From assembly GCA_019054805.1 (NCBI GenBank), contig JAHQIY010000001.1:1240001-1304000 (forward strand): a stretch of 64,000 nucleotides of DNA, written 5' to 3'. The position numbers were made by a program, and so were the translations under genes. Below the pieces are notes generated by a model. It worked only from the letters and a program-made list of their open reading frames with translations, had not been told where the DNA came from and ran no database searches. This stretch comes from Brachionus manjavacas (Eukaryota > Rotifera > Eurotatoria > Ploima > Brachionidae). Of the stretch, positions 54,021 to 64,000 are shown piece after piece. Each line of letters starts with the position of its first letter. Position 1 is the first letter of the stretch.

Positions 54021-54432
54021 CAGGTCTTTTTGCTTCTATTTTGAGAAATTGTTCGTGTCATTCAGAGATAGTGCTAATTTTTAATTTATTTTTATTTAAT
54101 ATCGTTTTAAATTAAAAGAGACTGAAAAAAATTTTCTTATAATTAAATGTAAAGTTTAAGTAAGAAATTGATTAGATTGTTAGAGAGAGAAAGATGAAGA
54201 TAAAGAGTAAAGTAAAAAACAGAGAAAAACTAGTCCAACAAAAAAAAATAAAAAAAAAACAGAGAAAAAAATTGAATAATATCTGACAAAAGACAAACAA
54301 ATATAAAAACCACAACTCTTTAAGTTTAGTATCAAAAAAAAAAAAAAAAATTAAAATAAGTAATAATATTAGTCTATTGATCACACGAGCATCATCAACA
54401 ATTAAAATATGAATGTGAAGCGATAATAAACT
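54021..54432. other. Region downstream of the zinc-finger gene
   Basis: Probably the 3'UTR of the minus-strand zinc-finger gene; AT-rich with several A runs. No gene. Confidence 0.35.
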
Positions 54433-57400
54433 CTAGTCGGTATAGTCAATGGACTGATCATGATCATAATCATCAAAGTCATCATTCTCTACTAGTTCAC
54501 CATTGTCAGTGTCCTCTTGTTCATGCAGAGTATGATGGGCGGCCAAATGAGCGTTGCCCGCCGCCGACCCATCATCCCCATCCATATATACACTATTTAC
54601 ATGTTGAGCGGGCGTCTCCTCGTCGACATAGTCGGCGTCTTCGATCACGAGGCCGTTGTCGTCGTCGTCCTCCTCTTCGTCCTCATTGTACGGACTGGTC
54701 TCTTCGTCGTCGTTGTCGTTGTCGTTATCGTCGTCGTCGTCGTCCTCTTCCTCGTAGTACTTGGTGTCGTAGTCGCGCACACTCGGCGCCATCGCCGCCG
54801 CCTCCGTCTTCAAACTCTGATAGTGGTGGAGCGGCGGAATGGCGTTGTGCGCAACCGTTTGTTGCGCGCACGGCTTGGACGACAGCGACATGGAGGCCGG
54901 CGAGCCCGACGGCTGACTCAGCACATACTCGCAGTCCAAGTTGACAAACTTGCTCAAGTCCAACAGCTGCTTGGACTTGATGAGCAGCAGCAGCTCTTTG
55001 TCGTAGATGTTGTGCTCGGCGATCAAGTGGCCGAGAAACACGTCCAGCTGGTCGAACTGCTGCTCGCACTCGATGCAATTGTGCACTTTGGACTTGAAGT
55101 GAACTTCGATGTGACTGGACACGTGCGACTTGCGTCTAAAGCTGCGGTTGCATATGGAGCAGGTGAACGGACGCAGGTTCAAGTGACACTTCATGTGCGA
55201 GCGGAGGTTTTCGCGTCGCGTAAACTTTCGGTTGCAGATGTCGCACTCGAACGGCCGAAAGCCGGTGTGGATGCGCATGTGCACGTTTAGGTTGCGTTGG
55301 TTGGCGAACGTTTTGGAGCAGGTCAAGCAAGTGAAGGTCTTGGAGCCGTTGGCGTTGGTGTTGACCACATAGTGGCTTTGGTTGAGTGAGGCGGGCGCCG
55401 TGGTCGCCTCGGCTTTGCACAGCGGCTGACTCAACTGCTGGTGCAGTATTGACGGTGTGGACACATTTTTTGTCTGATGACTAAACGAGTGGTTGATGAG
55501 CTGGCTTTTGAAGACAAAGGCGGCCGGGCACACCGAGCACTTGTAGATTTTGGCGGCGGGCCCGTGAATCTGCGTGTGCTGCAGGAGCAGATCGGCCCGA
55601 TTGTACGCTTCGTCGCACACCGGACACGAGTACGTGGCGTTCACCAGGTTGCCGTACTCGTGCTTGAGCAACAGGTGCGTCTGCAGCTTGAAGTTCGAGT
55701 CGAATTTGGACGAGCATATTTCGCACAGGAACGGGTCGTTCTTTTGCGACGTGGTCGACGAAGCCGACGAGGCGGTGGTGGCCGGCGACAGGGGACACGC
55801 GCCGCTCGCCTCCCGCTTCGCGTCCAAGTCCAGCTGTTTGGCTGTTTGTTTGCTGGCCAACGCCAAATGGGATTTCATGTGCGTCAAGTACTCGTTGTTC
55901 GATGTCAATTGCTGTCGACACACCACGCAGCTGTACGACATTTTGCCGTTGTGGTTGCTGTTGTTGGGCTGATGGGCCGATGATTGGCCGATGTTGTTGT
56001 GGCGCTTGAAGTGCTCTTTGAAGTGCGACTCGTGTTCGATTGGCTGTTGGCAAAACGAACACGTGACCTTGACCGTTAGCGAATGGGTCAACTTGTGCTG
56101 AGCGAGCTGCAGCTCGTTGTCGAATTGACGGTCGCAAATGTTGCACTTGAGGTCAATGGTGGACAAGTGGATGCGCACGTGACGCTCCAATTGCGCCTTG
56201 TTGGTGAACACGTTGCGGCAGTATTGACACGAGTACTGGACACTTGGTTGTTGGGTCGATTGATGCTCGGCAGTGGTGGGGGTGGGGGTGGCGGTGTGCG
56301 TCGGCTGGCTGTGTGCGCTGGCCAAGTGGCCGCTCAATTCGTCAAGACTAATTGAAGTGTGCGCACACAACCGGCACTTGTAGGTTTCGACGCGCACCGA
56401 CTGGTGCACTTGGAAAAAGTGTTCTTTGAGCAAGCTCAAATTGTCGAACAGCTGCATTTGCTTGCACAGCACACATCTGTACACTTCGACGCAGTGCTCG
56501 CGTTTTATGTGCTGCAAATAGTCGTTGAGCTTGAAGAGCGACAAGCTGCACTGGGAACATTGGTACTGGGTCTCGGTGGTGTAGTTTAGATCGTCGGCAA
56601 TCGAGCTGGGTGGCTTGTGGTTGTGGCAATTTCGCATGTGAGTCGAATAGGAGTCCATGTTGGAGAATGTGACGTCACACTGGTCGCAGTGAAGAGACTT
56701 GGGCGCTATTTTGCACGGCTTAGACGGCGATATGGTCATGTTGATGGAGATGGCGGGAGCGGCGGCCGAATGGTGGTCGCCTTTGGAGTCGTAGAGCACG
56801 TCCTCGTGCTTGATCAAATTGTTGATGTCGGTGAGCTTGGTGCGGTGCGAGGAGGCGACAGAGTCGTCGACGGAGACCAGCGTGGGGTTCATGGTGGCCG
56901 TTTCGTTGATGAGCTCGTTCAGGTCGGCTGTCTCGTTCTCTTTGGAGTGCATGGTGTACATGTGGCCCTCGAGCGCCAGCTGCGAGTGAAACTCGAGCTC
57001 GTTGCACAGCACACACTTGAACTTGGACTTGGAATGGTGGTGGGCGATGTGGACCTTGAGGGCGGCCTGGGTCGAGTAGCCGCACTGGCATATGGAGCAG
57101 CGGTACGGCTTCGAGTTGTTGTGGGTGCGGATGTGGGCCTTGAGGTGGTCGGAGCGCGCGAACGCCGTCGTGCAAAACGGGCACTTGAAGTTTTTTTCGC
57201 CCGAGTGCAACTTGACGTGCCGGTTGAGCGAGCGCCGATGCTTGAATCCTTTGCCGCACACTCTGCACTTGAACATGAGCAGCATCACCGAGTGGTTGAG
57301 TTGCGAGTAGTCGGAGTGGTCTAGGGAGTCGCAACCGTTGGGCGTCGTTTGGTTGAGGCGGCCGTCGGCGCCCTCCTCGAAGTCGTCAATGTCGTTCATG

Positions 57401-57678
57401 GTGTCGTTGTGGTGGGCCGCGTGCTGGTGCGCCGACTCGGCCGACTCCGAGCCGGAGCCCGAGTCCGAGTCGTCGCCGTCCGCGTCGCTGGTCGAGCGCT
57501 TTCGCTTTCGTTCGTTGCACTCGTCGCTATGCTCGTTCGTGGACGACACTAGTATTGAGCACGGCATGTTCAGTGACTGGTTCAGTTTGTCCACTTCGTC
57601 GCCGCAGCCGCCGCCTCCGCCGCCGTCCACCACGTCAATGGCCGACTTGGGCTTGAATTGTTTACGCCGTGATGACAT
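54433..57678 (-). CDS. ZNF423/ZNF521 (Oaz)-like multi-C2H2 transcription factor, 1081 aa
   Basis: One uninterrupted, GC-rich frame. The N-terminus MSSRRKQFKPK contains the RRKQxxP motif by which SALL, BCL11, FOG and ZNF423/521 recruit the NuRD complex through RBBP4/7. I count 19 C2H2 fingers between about residues 136 and 890. The first three (FKCRVCGKGFKHRRSLNRHV; FKCPFCTTAFARSDHLKAHI; YRCSICQCGYSTQAALKVHI) match the DNA-binding fingers of ZNF423/ZNF521, including the FKH.RS...H.KLH and AF.RSDHLK.H signatures. A second tight trio (FTCLTCSKTFANQRNLNVHM onward) carries TGFRPF-type linkers. The C-terminal 110 residues are very acidic (runs of D/E), unlike the vertebrate proteins. ZNF423/521 act in BMP and EBF pathways and in neural and mesodermal differentiation; orthology is inferred. 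It has fewer fingers than the vertebrate 30. Confidence 0.82.
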   Translation of the reverse strand: MSSRRKQFKPKSAIDVVDGGGGGGCGDEVDKLNQSLNMPCSILVSSTNEHSDECNERKRKRSTSDADGDDSDSGSGSESAESAHQHAAHHNDTMNDIDDFEEGADGRLNQTTPNGCDSLDHSDYSQLNHSVMLLMFKCRVCGKGFKHRRSLNRHVKLHSGEKNFKCPFCTTAFARSDHLKAHIRTHNNSKPYRCSICQCGYSTQAALKVHIAHHHSKSKFKCVLCNELEFHSQLALEGHMYTMHSKENETADLNELINETATMNPTLVSVDDSVASSHRTKLTDINNLIKHEDVLYDSKGDHHSAAAPAISINMTISPSKPCKIAPKSLHCDQCDVTFSNMDSYSTHMRNCHNHKPPSSIADDLNYTTETQYQCSQCSLSLFKLNDYLQHIKREHCVEVYRCVLCKQMQLFDNLSLLKEHFFQVHQSVRVETYKCRLCAHTSISLDELSGHLASAHSQPTHTATPTPTTAEHQSTQQPSVQYSCQYCRNVFTNKAQLERHVRIHLSTIDLKCNICDRQFDNELQLAQHKLTHSLTVKVTCSFCQQPIEHESHFKEHFKRHNNIGQSSAHQPNNSNHNGKMSYSCVVCRQQLTSNNEYLTHMKSHLALASKQTAKQLDLDAKREASGACPLSPATTASSASSTTSQKNDPFLCEICSSKFDSNFKLQTHLLLKHEYGNLVNATYSCPVCDEAYNRADLLLQHTQIHGPAAKIYKCSVCPAAFVFKSQLINHSFSHQTKNVSTPSILHQQLSQPLCKAEATTAPASLNQSHYVVNTNANGSKTFTCLTCSKTFANQRNLNVHMRIHTGFRPFECDICNRKFTRRENLRSHMKCHLNLRPFTCSICNRSFRRKSHVSSHIEVHFKSKVHNCIECEQQFDQLDVFLGHLIAEHNIYDKELLLLIKSKQLLDLSKFVNLDCEYVLSQPSGSPASMSLSSKPCAQQTVAHNAIPPLHHYQSLKTEAAAMAPSVRDYDTKYYEEEDDDDDDNDNDNDDEETSPYNEDEEEDDDDNGLVIEDADYVDEETPAQHVNSVYMDGDDGSAAGNAHLAAHHTLHEQEDTDNGELVENDDFDDYDHDQSIDYTD

Positions 57679-58640
57679 CTTTAAAATCTAAATAATAATA
57701 ATTTTTTTTATTTAGACACAGACCCTGAGAGACACGATGAAGCGAGTGTGGTTTAACCAATGTATGTGAGTGTGCATGAGTGTGTGTGTGTGTGTGTGTG
57801 TGCATGTAATGGAAAATGAGAAAAAAATTTTTTTTTTTTTTTGTTTCTCTCTCGACTTTTTTTCAATGAACACTAGAATGTTGGTTTTCGGAGAATATAT
57901 ATGAGAATGAGATTTAGGGTGTTTATTGATTGGTTCTTAGAAACACTGCGAACACCCTAAAGACTCAATTATAATTAGTTTCGTAAAAAGGTGAACTTTT
58001 TTTTTACAAGAGAAAAAGAGAGAGAGAGCCTTAACTGTGTGTATGTCTTGTAGCGGTGTGTGTGTGTGTTTGTGCGTCCAGCTCCGTATCTACGAAATAA
58101 ATTATTATAATTGAACCTTGTAACGATACAATGTCTACCTTGGCCAGTGACTCCGCCTGTTCGCATAATTCATCTAATCGATGCGGCATGTTTTAGCACT
58201 GACCCTATTTGTGGCGTTTAAGGTTAAGCAAACTCTTCAAATGAAGCCTTTTTTATCAATGAACTAGATTCTGCCATAGATCGTAAAACAATAAAAGCCT
58301 ACAGATGCTCACACTGTTCAAATATCAGCAAGACACCGCCGACAACCTAATTCATTCGAGCTGTTTCATTGGCCCTCATTGAAGCCTCTTCTCCTCTTAA
58401 TGCTATTCACCCACTAGCTATTTACACCCTTTTTGCTATTGGTCGCTTCGGGACTGACCTCTCTTTTTTCTCTCCCTCTTCCTCTCTCTCCCTCTCTCTA
58501 GCTCCTCCTCCTCAACGTTCTCCTTTTTTGTGTCCTTAAACAAACCGACCTTTATTTTCCCAAAAAACACTCCGCTCTCTCATCCTCTTTTTTCTAGTCA
58601 CAACCAAAACACAAACCAATTTTACTAAACTAATTCAAAT
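57679..58640. other. Proximal upstream region of the zinc-finger gene
   Basis: Likely 5'UTR and promoter. Contains a (TG)11 microsatellite at 57781-57802, an 11-bp inverted pair tttagggtgtt / aacaccctaaa near 57912 and 57952, a GT-rich patch near 58060, and a pyrimidine tract (ctctctccctcttcctctct) at about 58460-58515. No coding region found. Confidence 0.45.
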
Positions 58641-58652
58641 TGACTGGTTATA

Positions 58653-60180
58653 GATTACGTCATAGCTCTTTGACACACAGTGACGATTTACACTTATGTT
58701 CACAAAATGAACCTGGTCAAGTAACCGATTACATAACCACAGTTTTAAATGCAAACATTGGTCATCAACAGCCTAAACCCTTTAGCTCAAATACTAATTA
58801 CGTAATAGCTAATTTGCGAATTTAGCATAGCCTCTATCACAAACATTGATTATGCAACAGTAACGTTCATCTCAAATGTAGACCAACCAAAGACTTGAAC
58901 TCTCCATCAGACACTTAAAAATTGATTACGTAATAACACCGTTAATGTAATACACGAACCCATCAGTGTAATGTACAAATGGGTCCATGACATGACTTAA
59001 ACTCACCAGTCTAAACATTGTGTTACGTAACAGTAGTGTTTATCTCTTTTAAGAGTCCACAATTATCCTGCAACCTCCACCAGAAAATAAAACATTTACT
59101 ATTATTATTTTTTTCAACTGAAAATTTCTAACTTTTTTGTTTTCACCATTTACTAGATCAGCCTTCTAATTATTATATTTCACAGTCTATTATTAAAAAT
59201 ATTAACATCGGTAATAGTTAATAAATGTGAAAATTAATTTGAAATATGTGTATAATAGTAATTTTTTAAAAAAGATAAAATTTGAATTTTTAAATAAATA
59301 AATACTAACAGAAATTCTTTTGATAAAATTGAAGTGGACATTTTTTAATTAAAATGTTAATAAAATAATATTAATACATTTTACTAATAATTCTCAGAAA
59401 ATAAGGTTTTTGAATTTTTTCAAAATTTTGGAAAAGTTTATTTTTTAAATTTTGCAAATTAATCTTTACTTTAATAATTACATATCAAACAAGGGCCAAT
59501 ATATTTCAATTATTTTTATATTGGTCTGAAAAAATAGTTAGATAGCTGAACTTCGAGATGCTGAAATCACTATTAATGTTTTACATGGGTTAATGTTGTA
59601 AATAACTTGAACCCATCAATTGAAACATTGATTACGTAATAGAACTGTTCATCTCTTTCAGCAGTCCATACATATCCTGAACCCTCTATTAGGAGCTTAG
59701 GAATTGATTACGTAATAGCATTGTTTAATGTTCACTGTTCATGTTTCACATAGGTCCTTAAATGACTTGAACCCTTCAGTTGAAACATTGATTACGTAAT
59801 AGAACAATTCATCTCTTTTAGCAGTCCATACATATCCTGAACCCTCTTTTAGGAGCTTAAGAATTGATTACGTAATAGCATTGTTTAATGTTCACTGTTC
59901 ATGTTTCACATAGGTCCTTAAATGACTTGAACCCTTCAGTTGAAACATTGATTACGTAATAGAACAATTCATCTCTTTCATCAGTCCAAACATATCCTGA
60001 ACCCTCTATTAGAAACTTAAGTAGTGATTGCGTAATAGCACTGTTCATGTTTAAAATGGGTCCTTAAAAGACTTGAACCCCAATACAGCTGAAACACTGA
60101 TTAAATAACAGTAATGTTCATCTTTAACATGGGTCCGTTATTAACTTGACCCTTTAAAAGAAACATTGATTTTATAATAA
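58653..60180. promoter_or_regulatory. Array of about 14 RTTACGTAAY-type palindromes in degenerate repeats
   Basis: Exact ATTACGTAAT or GTTACGTAAC at 58797, 58925, 59022, 59631, 59707, 59791, 59867 and 59951; near-matches at 58654 (ATTACGTCAT), 58728, 58849 (ATTATGCAAC), 60027 (ATTGCGTAAT), 60100 and 60169. Each tends to be preceded by cattg or aattg and followed by agNA..GTTCAT. From 59631 the spacing alternates 76, 84, 76, 84, 76 bp, so the sites sit on a tandem repeat with a 160-bp higher-order period, decaying toward both ends. The palindrome is the consensus for PAR/E4BP4-type and related bZIP dimers. The array lies 1.0-2.5 kb upstream of the zinc-finger gene. Confidence 0.75.
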
Positions 60181-63100
60181 GCAATGTTCAACATTTTAAT
60201 CATAGTTAATTGTAATTCCACAAAGCTTTGGACTAAGACCATTTGATTGTCTTAATTAAACCATAAATGCTAGATTGAAAATGTTTGCTTTCTTTCACTA
60301 AATTTAGACCTCAGAAAAAACAAATTATCGACATTTAAAACAAGAAAAAGAAAACTGCTTTAGAAAAAAATTCTTTTAAGCACTCAATAGTGCAATTATT
60401 CAAGTAGAATTTAAAGCATTTACAAAGTAGATTACAAAGGAGATATAAATTCTAAGCATAAATGTAAATAATTAAAGTATTTAGGAAAACTGAATTTTAA
60501 ACTAGTCATTGCATAGTGCTCGAAAGCAAAAGTACTCTAGAATAATCAGGTATGCCAAGTTGGCTTATTCACAAAAAGCAATAGACCCAAATTGATTTCT
60601 AATCCGAGCGAGAGCATTTTAATTTAAAATTTAGACTAAACCCATACCAAGCATTTTTAATCAAATAAAATTAGCTCTAGGGAAAAGTTAGCTCGATTGG
60701 GACAGCTAAATCAATCTCGTCATAAAATGTAATAGCTTAATGGCTTCGTACATCTATTTCAAACACAAAGACTGCTACTTAGTTCACTAAAACACTTGAA
60801 TTATCAAGCCCAAAATAAGGACAAACTTTAAAAATTAAGATCGATTAAAATCAAATGTGTCACAAATCTACATGGGTCAGCAGCATAAGTTCCCTTTTTT
60901 TTCTAAATTATAATCTTAAGTTGACACTCGGATTGATCTAAATTAAAAAATCAATTCTGAACAGACCGTCTAATGACGTAACAAAAAAAAAGTAGCTTAA
61001 AAACTATTTCAACTTGAAATAAATAGGAACAGCCTGACAACACATATATACACACACACACAACTAACTGAAACTAAACTGAACAACAAAATGTTTAAAC
61101 TGTTTTCTTTTTTTTGCTTGTTTAAATATTAAATAAACTATTAAAAAAAAAAAATTTTTTCAATTAAATCCAAGTTGTTTTTCCACGACGAACATTTTGG
61201 CTTTGGAGGCAAAAAAAATAAAAAAAATTCGAAAACGAAAAAATAAGCCTAGCCTAGTGAACAAAGTGGTTAAATGAAGTGTCTAAATATAGGCCCTGAA
61301 TATCGGACACGTTGCTCTAGAACGAAAACGAAATCACCTGAAATAATTAGAATAAAATCAAGAGAATGAAAGAAACCTGAGCTAAATAAAAAAAAAAGAG
61401 AGAAAAAAGAGTAGTTACTTAGTTATGGTTACCCCGAATACTAAGTCAACAAAAACTTCTATTTTAGGCCTCATACGAAGCTGTGTCACATGCTTTCCTA
61501 TCCCCATAGTAACCCATTTTCTAAAGACCCAAGATAAACCAAAAAAGAAAAATTTCAAGTATCAATCACACGACTGTTTTTATCGATTTTCGACTAGGTT
61601 AAATAAACCCTTTTTTTATTGTGTTCAAGCCAAAACCTACTCTCCTTGATCCTATCTGATGACAAAAATCGATAAACATCATCCAGAAACAAAACAAAAA
61701 AGATTTTGATAATTGAAACAAAGAAAGAAAAAAATGCTAGGTTATCTTGACAATTTGCTATCTGCTCGAAGCAATGGAATCGAGCTAAGCCGGCAAAGTG
61801 CTGCATTTATCACCGCAATGTTTGCTGTGGCGTATTGATTTTTGCCCGTATTCAAACGCTCAGAATTGTTTAGCTGTCTCTAGGAAACTGTACCAAAAAC
61901 AAAAAACTAAACTAGCTGAATTATTTATGAAAATGGAAACCAAATAGATATTTAAAGGCTGTCTAATTGATAGAGAGACGCGAAGCGGACTCTAGATTTA
62001 GACTAAGACCCGTCATTTAGGTTAATCCTAGAAATTTATTTGCGTCTTGCTTGCTAAAATATTAGCAAAGGCGTTCAATATTGCTCTCGGAGGCCCTAGA
62101 CCCAATCTAGTTGCCTTAAACACAAACTTTTGACAACGACATCAATTCGAGGACAAGAGCAGCATTGTTTTTGAGATAAAAAGTTTTGGCTAAAATCCGC
62201 GTAAACAATGAGCCGAATGAAAGACATTAGAGTTATTAAGTTGAAAACGAAACAACAACAAAAATTCCCAAAAGTGAATTGTTGTGTTCAGGGCTTAGAA
62301 ACAAACTTAACTTAAAATCGACTTAACTGTCTTCGAATGGGACGCACATGTCCCGATTTGAGAGCAATCAAATCAACTGAATGCACAGTCGCCGCCACTG
62401 CCTGAATATTCGCAAGCTTCATTAAACTCGATTCCTTAACCACGAGCCTTCGAGTCTCGATTCTGTTTCAAGCCATTTCTCTCAAATTCCCACTCGATTC
62501 AGACTCTAATTAATTTTGTTCGCATCTCCCTATCCCAATTCGGGTTTATTTTCTGATTTCCCTACGCTCTATCCATCTATCTAATTCCGTTCGCCTCATC
62601 CATTCATCTCATGTCATTTTAACTCTTGATAAAATTTGCTGAAAAAAAAAAATTTTTTTTCATTTATTTTTTACCTTTGATTTTACTGTTATCACGTGCG
62701 CTGAATTCAAAATAAAAAATTATGCCTAAAATTTTTAGACAAGCGCTTCAATCAAACAACCATATTTTGTTCTTTGAATAAATTAAAATGTTTGCCAAAT
62801 TAAAGTCACTAGGCACAACATTTTTACTCAAGTTCAAGGTCGTTTTATCACAATTGCTCTGTTGAAAAAAAAATTCTGTCTCTCTCTCTCTCTCTCAGTT
62901 TAGAATAAAATAAGCAAAAATTTTCGTTTGTGTGACATGGTCTACTGCTATGGTCGGTTGATGTTTGACACTCAAAGCGACTGCTTTTGATGTTGCCTTC
63001 AGTCATGCATTTAAGTCATGCGATTCGCACTGGAGACAGAAGAGGCCTCTGATCGACCAGTCAGCCTCGGGGCCGGCGACAAACTACTTGTTTGTGCACG

Positions 63101-64000
63101 ACGGGTGCTAGACAAAGCATAAATTATTTTTATTTTTTGTTTCATTTTAAAAAAAGCCACATTCCCAGCATTAATTTTATTCAAATTAAATTAAAAAAAA
63201 TTAAATTTTAAATCTCATGTTTATTAAGAAAAAAATATCGTAGATTATTTAAAAAATTAGTTTTTCAAATTTGCCGACAAATAATGATTAATCTTGTTTG
63301 ACATTCTTTCTACCTAGTATGACTATCTTAAGTATATTTTGTTTAAATGAGCACTTAGGTTATCTAAAATATTTGAGATATCATTTTAAACGACATATGG
63401 TTTTTGGCTTTATTGTGAGCTCAATTAATGTTCAGATTATAAAGCGCGACTCAGAGTTTGACATGTTGAGATGGAGATAGAGAGAGAGAGGGCAATTTAA
63501 TGATCACATCGTGCCATGGGTTAGTCATACATTTGAGTCGATGCCCCATCCTATTGATTCATGCTAATTCAACAATTTATTCACACTTTAGTAATTCAAT
63601 TCATTTCTTTTTCACTTTGGGGGTAGTTCAACAATTTCAGGAGGAGTCGAAATAAAAAATAAAAATTTTAATCTGTTAAAAAACTGCTGATTTCAAATAG
63701 TAATAATATAGTCTGTAAATAAATTACCTGAAAATTTTTAATAAATTACTGGCAACTAAATTAAAACACGACTCATTTTTATTGCCAAATAACTTTTTCA
63801 TATATGTTACCGTAAATATTTAAAACACGTATATTTAAAAATTTACTGGTCTAACAGTAAAAATGTAAAACATAAAAAATTGAATAAATTTTAGATATTT
63901 ACTGATTTTTTATTTGTATAAGTAATTTACTGGAATTTTTTTAGTTAATTACTGAAATAGTGTCAAAAATTTTATTTTTGCAGCTTGATTTTCCTTCATG
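60181..64000. other. Distal upstream region, no gene recognised
   Basis: 3.8 kb with more balanced composition than other intergenic DNA in places (62040-62600, 62930-63110). Contains a (TC)n microsatellite at 62877-62896, (CA)n near 61043-61060 and GA repeats near 63478-63490. No convincing ORF, tRNA or transposon. It may hold noncoding exons or enhancers of the zinc-finger gene, or of a gene beyond the window. Confidence 0.4.

Noticed and set aside
54517..55290. Long plus-strand frames opposite the zinc-finger gene
   Set aside because: They are valine/leucine/arginine-rich shadows of the minus-strand C2H2 gene, without any domain; the real frame is unambiguous.
1..64000. CRISPR array, operons, bacterial promoters or ribosome binding sites
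   Set aside because: The genome is eukaryotic (spliceosomal introns, animal genes, Pol III tRNA genes); periodic repeats at 58.6-60.2 kb lack spacer structure of a CRISPR.

Overview
This is a eukaryotic, almost certainly animal, chromosomal segment. The coding islands read as animal genes: MCM7, RPL10/uL16, DNAJC2, an SNX29-type sorting nexin, and a ZNF423/ZNF521-type zinc-finger protein with a NuRD-recruitment motif. They sit in extremely A+T-rich intergenic DNA. Introns are tiny (44-53 nt) apart from one of 3.9 kb, and several genes have uninterrupted coding regions. A secreted cyanophycinase-like protein and a bacterial-looking sugar-nucleotide epimerase are also present. This fits a compact, AT-rich invertebrate genome; a monogonont rotifer such as Brachionus is my best guess, from composition and gene style only.

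Layout. 0-3 kb: pipsqueak-type HTH gene (-), tRNA-Phe, a LINE fragment and a TA-flanked MITE. 3.3-5.5 kb: MCM7. 5.7-17.5 kb: a transposon nest. It holds Tc1/mariner and LINE remnants, a complete 6.3-kb Ty3/gypsy-type LTR element (identical 209-bp LTRs) inserted into a LINE, then a truncated Ulp1-like protease and a FLYWCH gene that diverge from each other. 18.9-23.9 kb: SOUL haem-binding protein and cyanophycinase-like peptidase, both secreted and on the minus strand. 25.5-31.9 kb: SNX29 homologue on the minus strand; six exon pieces join in frame to 747 codons plus stop, and the start codon itself is split by an intron. Two transposons lie in its long intron. 35.1-36.2 kb: RPL10, with two candidate C/D snoRNAs in a 5'UTR intron. 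36.8-38.8 kb: LINE debris and nested hAT-like MITEs. 39.2-42.4 kb: DNAJC2, with decayed duplicated pieces of its 3' end and upstream flank downstream of it. 43-47.7 kb: foldback and hAT-like elements. 48.5-50.9 kb: epimerase and three tRNA genes (Ile, Gly, Ile). 51.4-53.6 kb: an inverted-repeat element with a PHD-finger pseudogene, itself hit by a 5'-truncated LINE with a perfect 12-bp target duplication. 54.4-57.7 kb: ZNF423/521-like gene. 57.7-64 kb: its upstream region, with an array of about 14 TTACGTAA-type palindromes.

The host genes are housekeeping or regulatory functions (replication licensing, translation, ribosome-associated chaperoning, membrane trafficking, transcription) with no sign of operon-like co-function. 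The most distinctive material is the palindrome array upstream of the zinc-finger gene, the split start codon of SNX29, the paired intronic snoRNAs, the LTR element with an extra ORF and identical LTRs but broken coding frames, and the layered transposon history read from target-site duplications. Splice sites were inferred by eye from homology, reading frame and GT/AG signals. Protein family assignments rest on recognised motifs; no database search was run.
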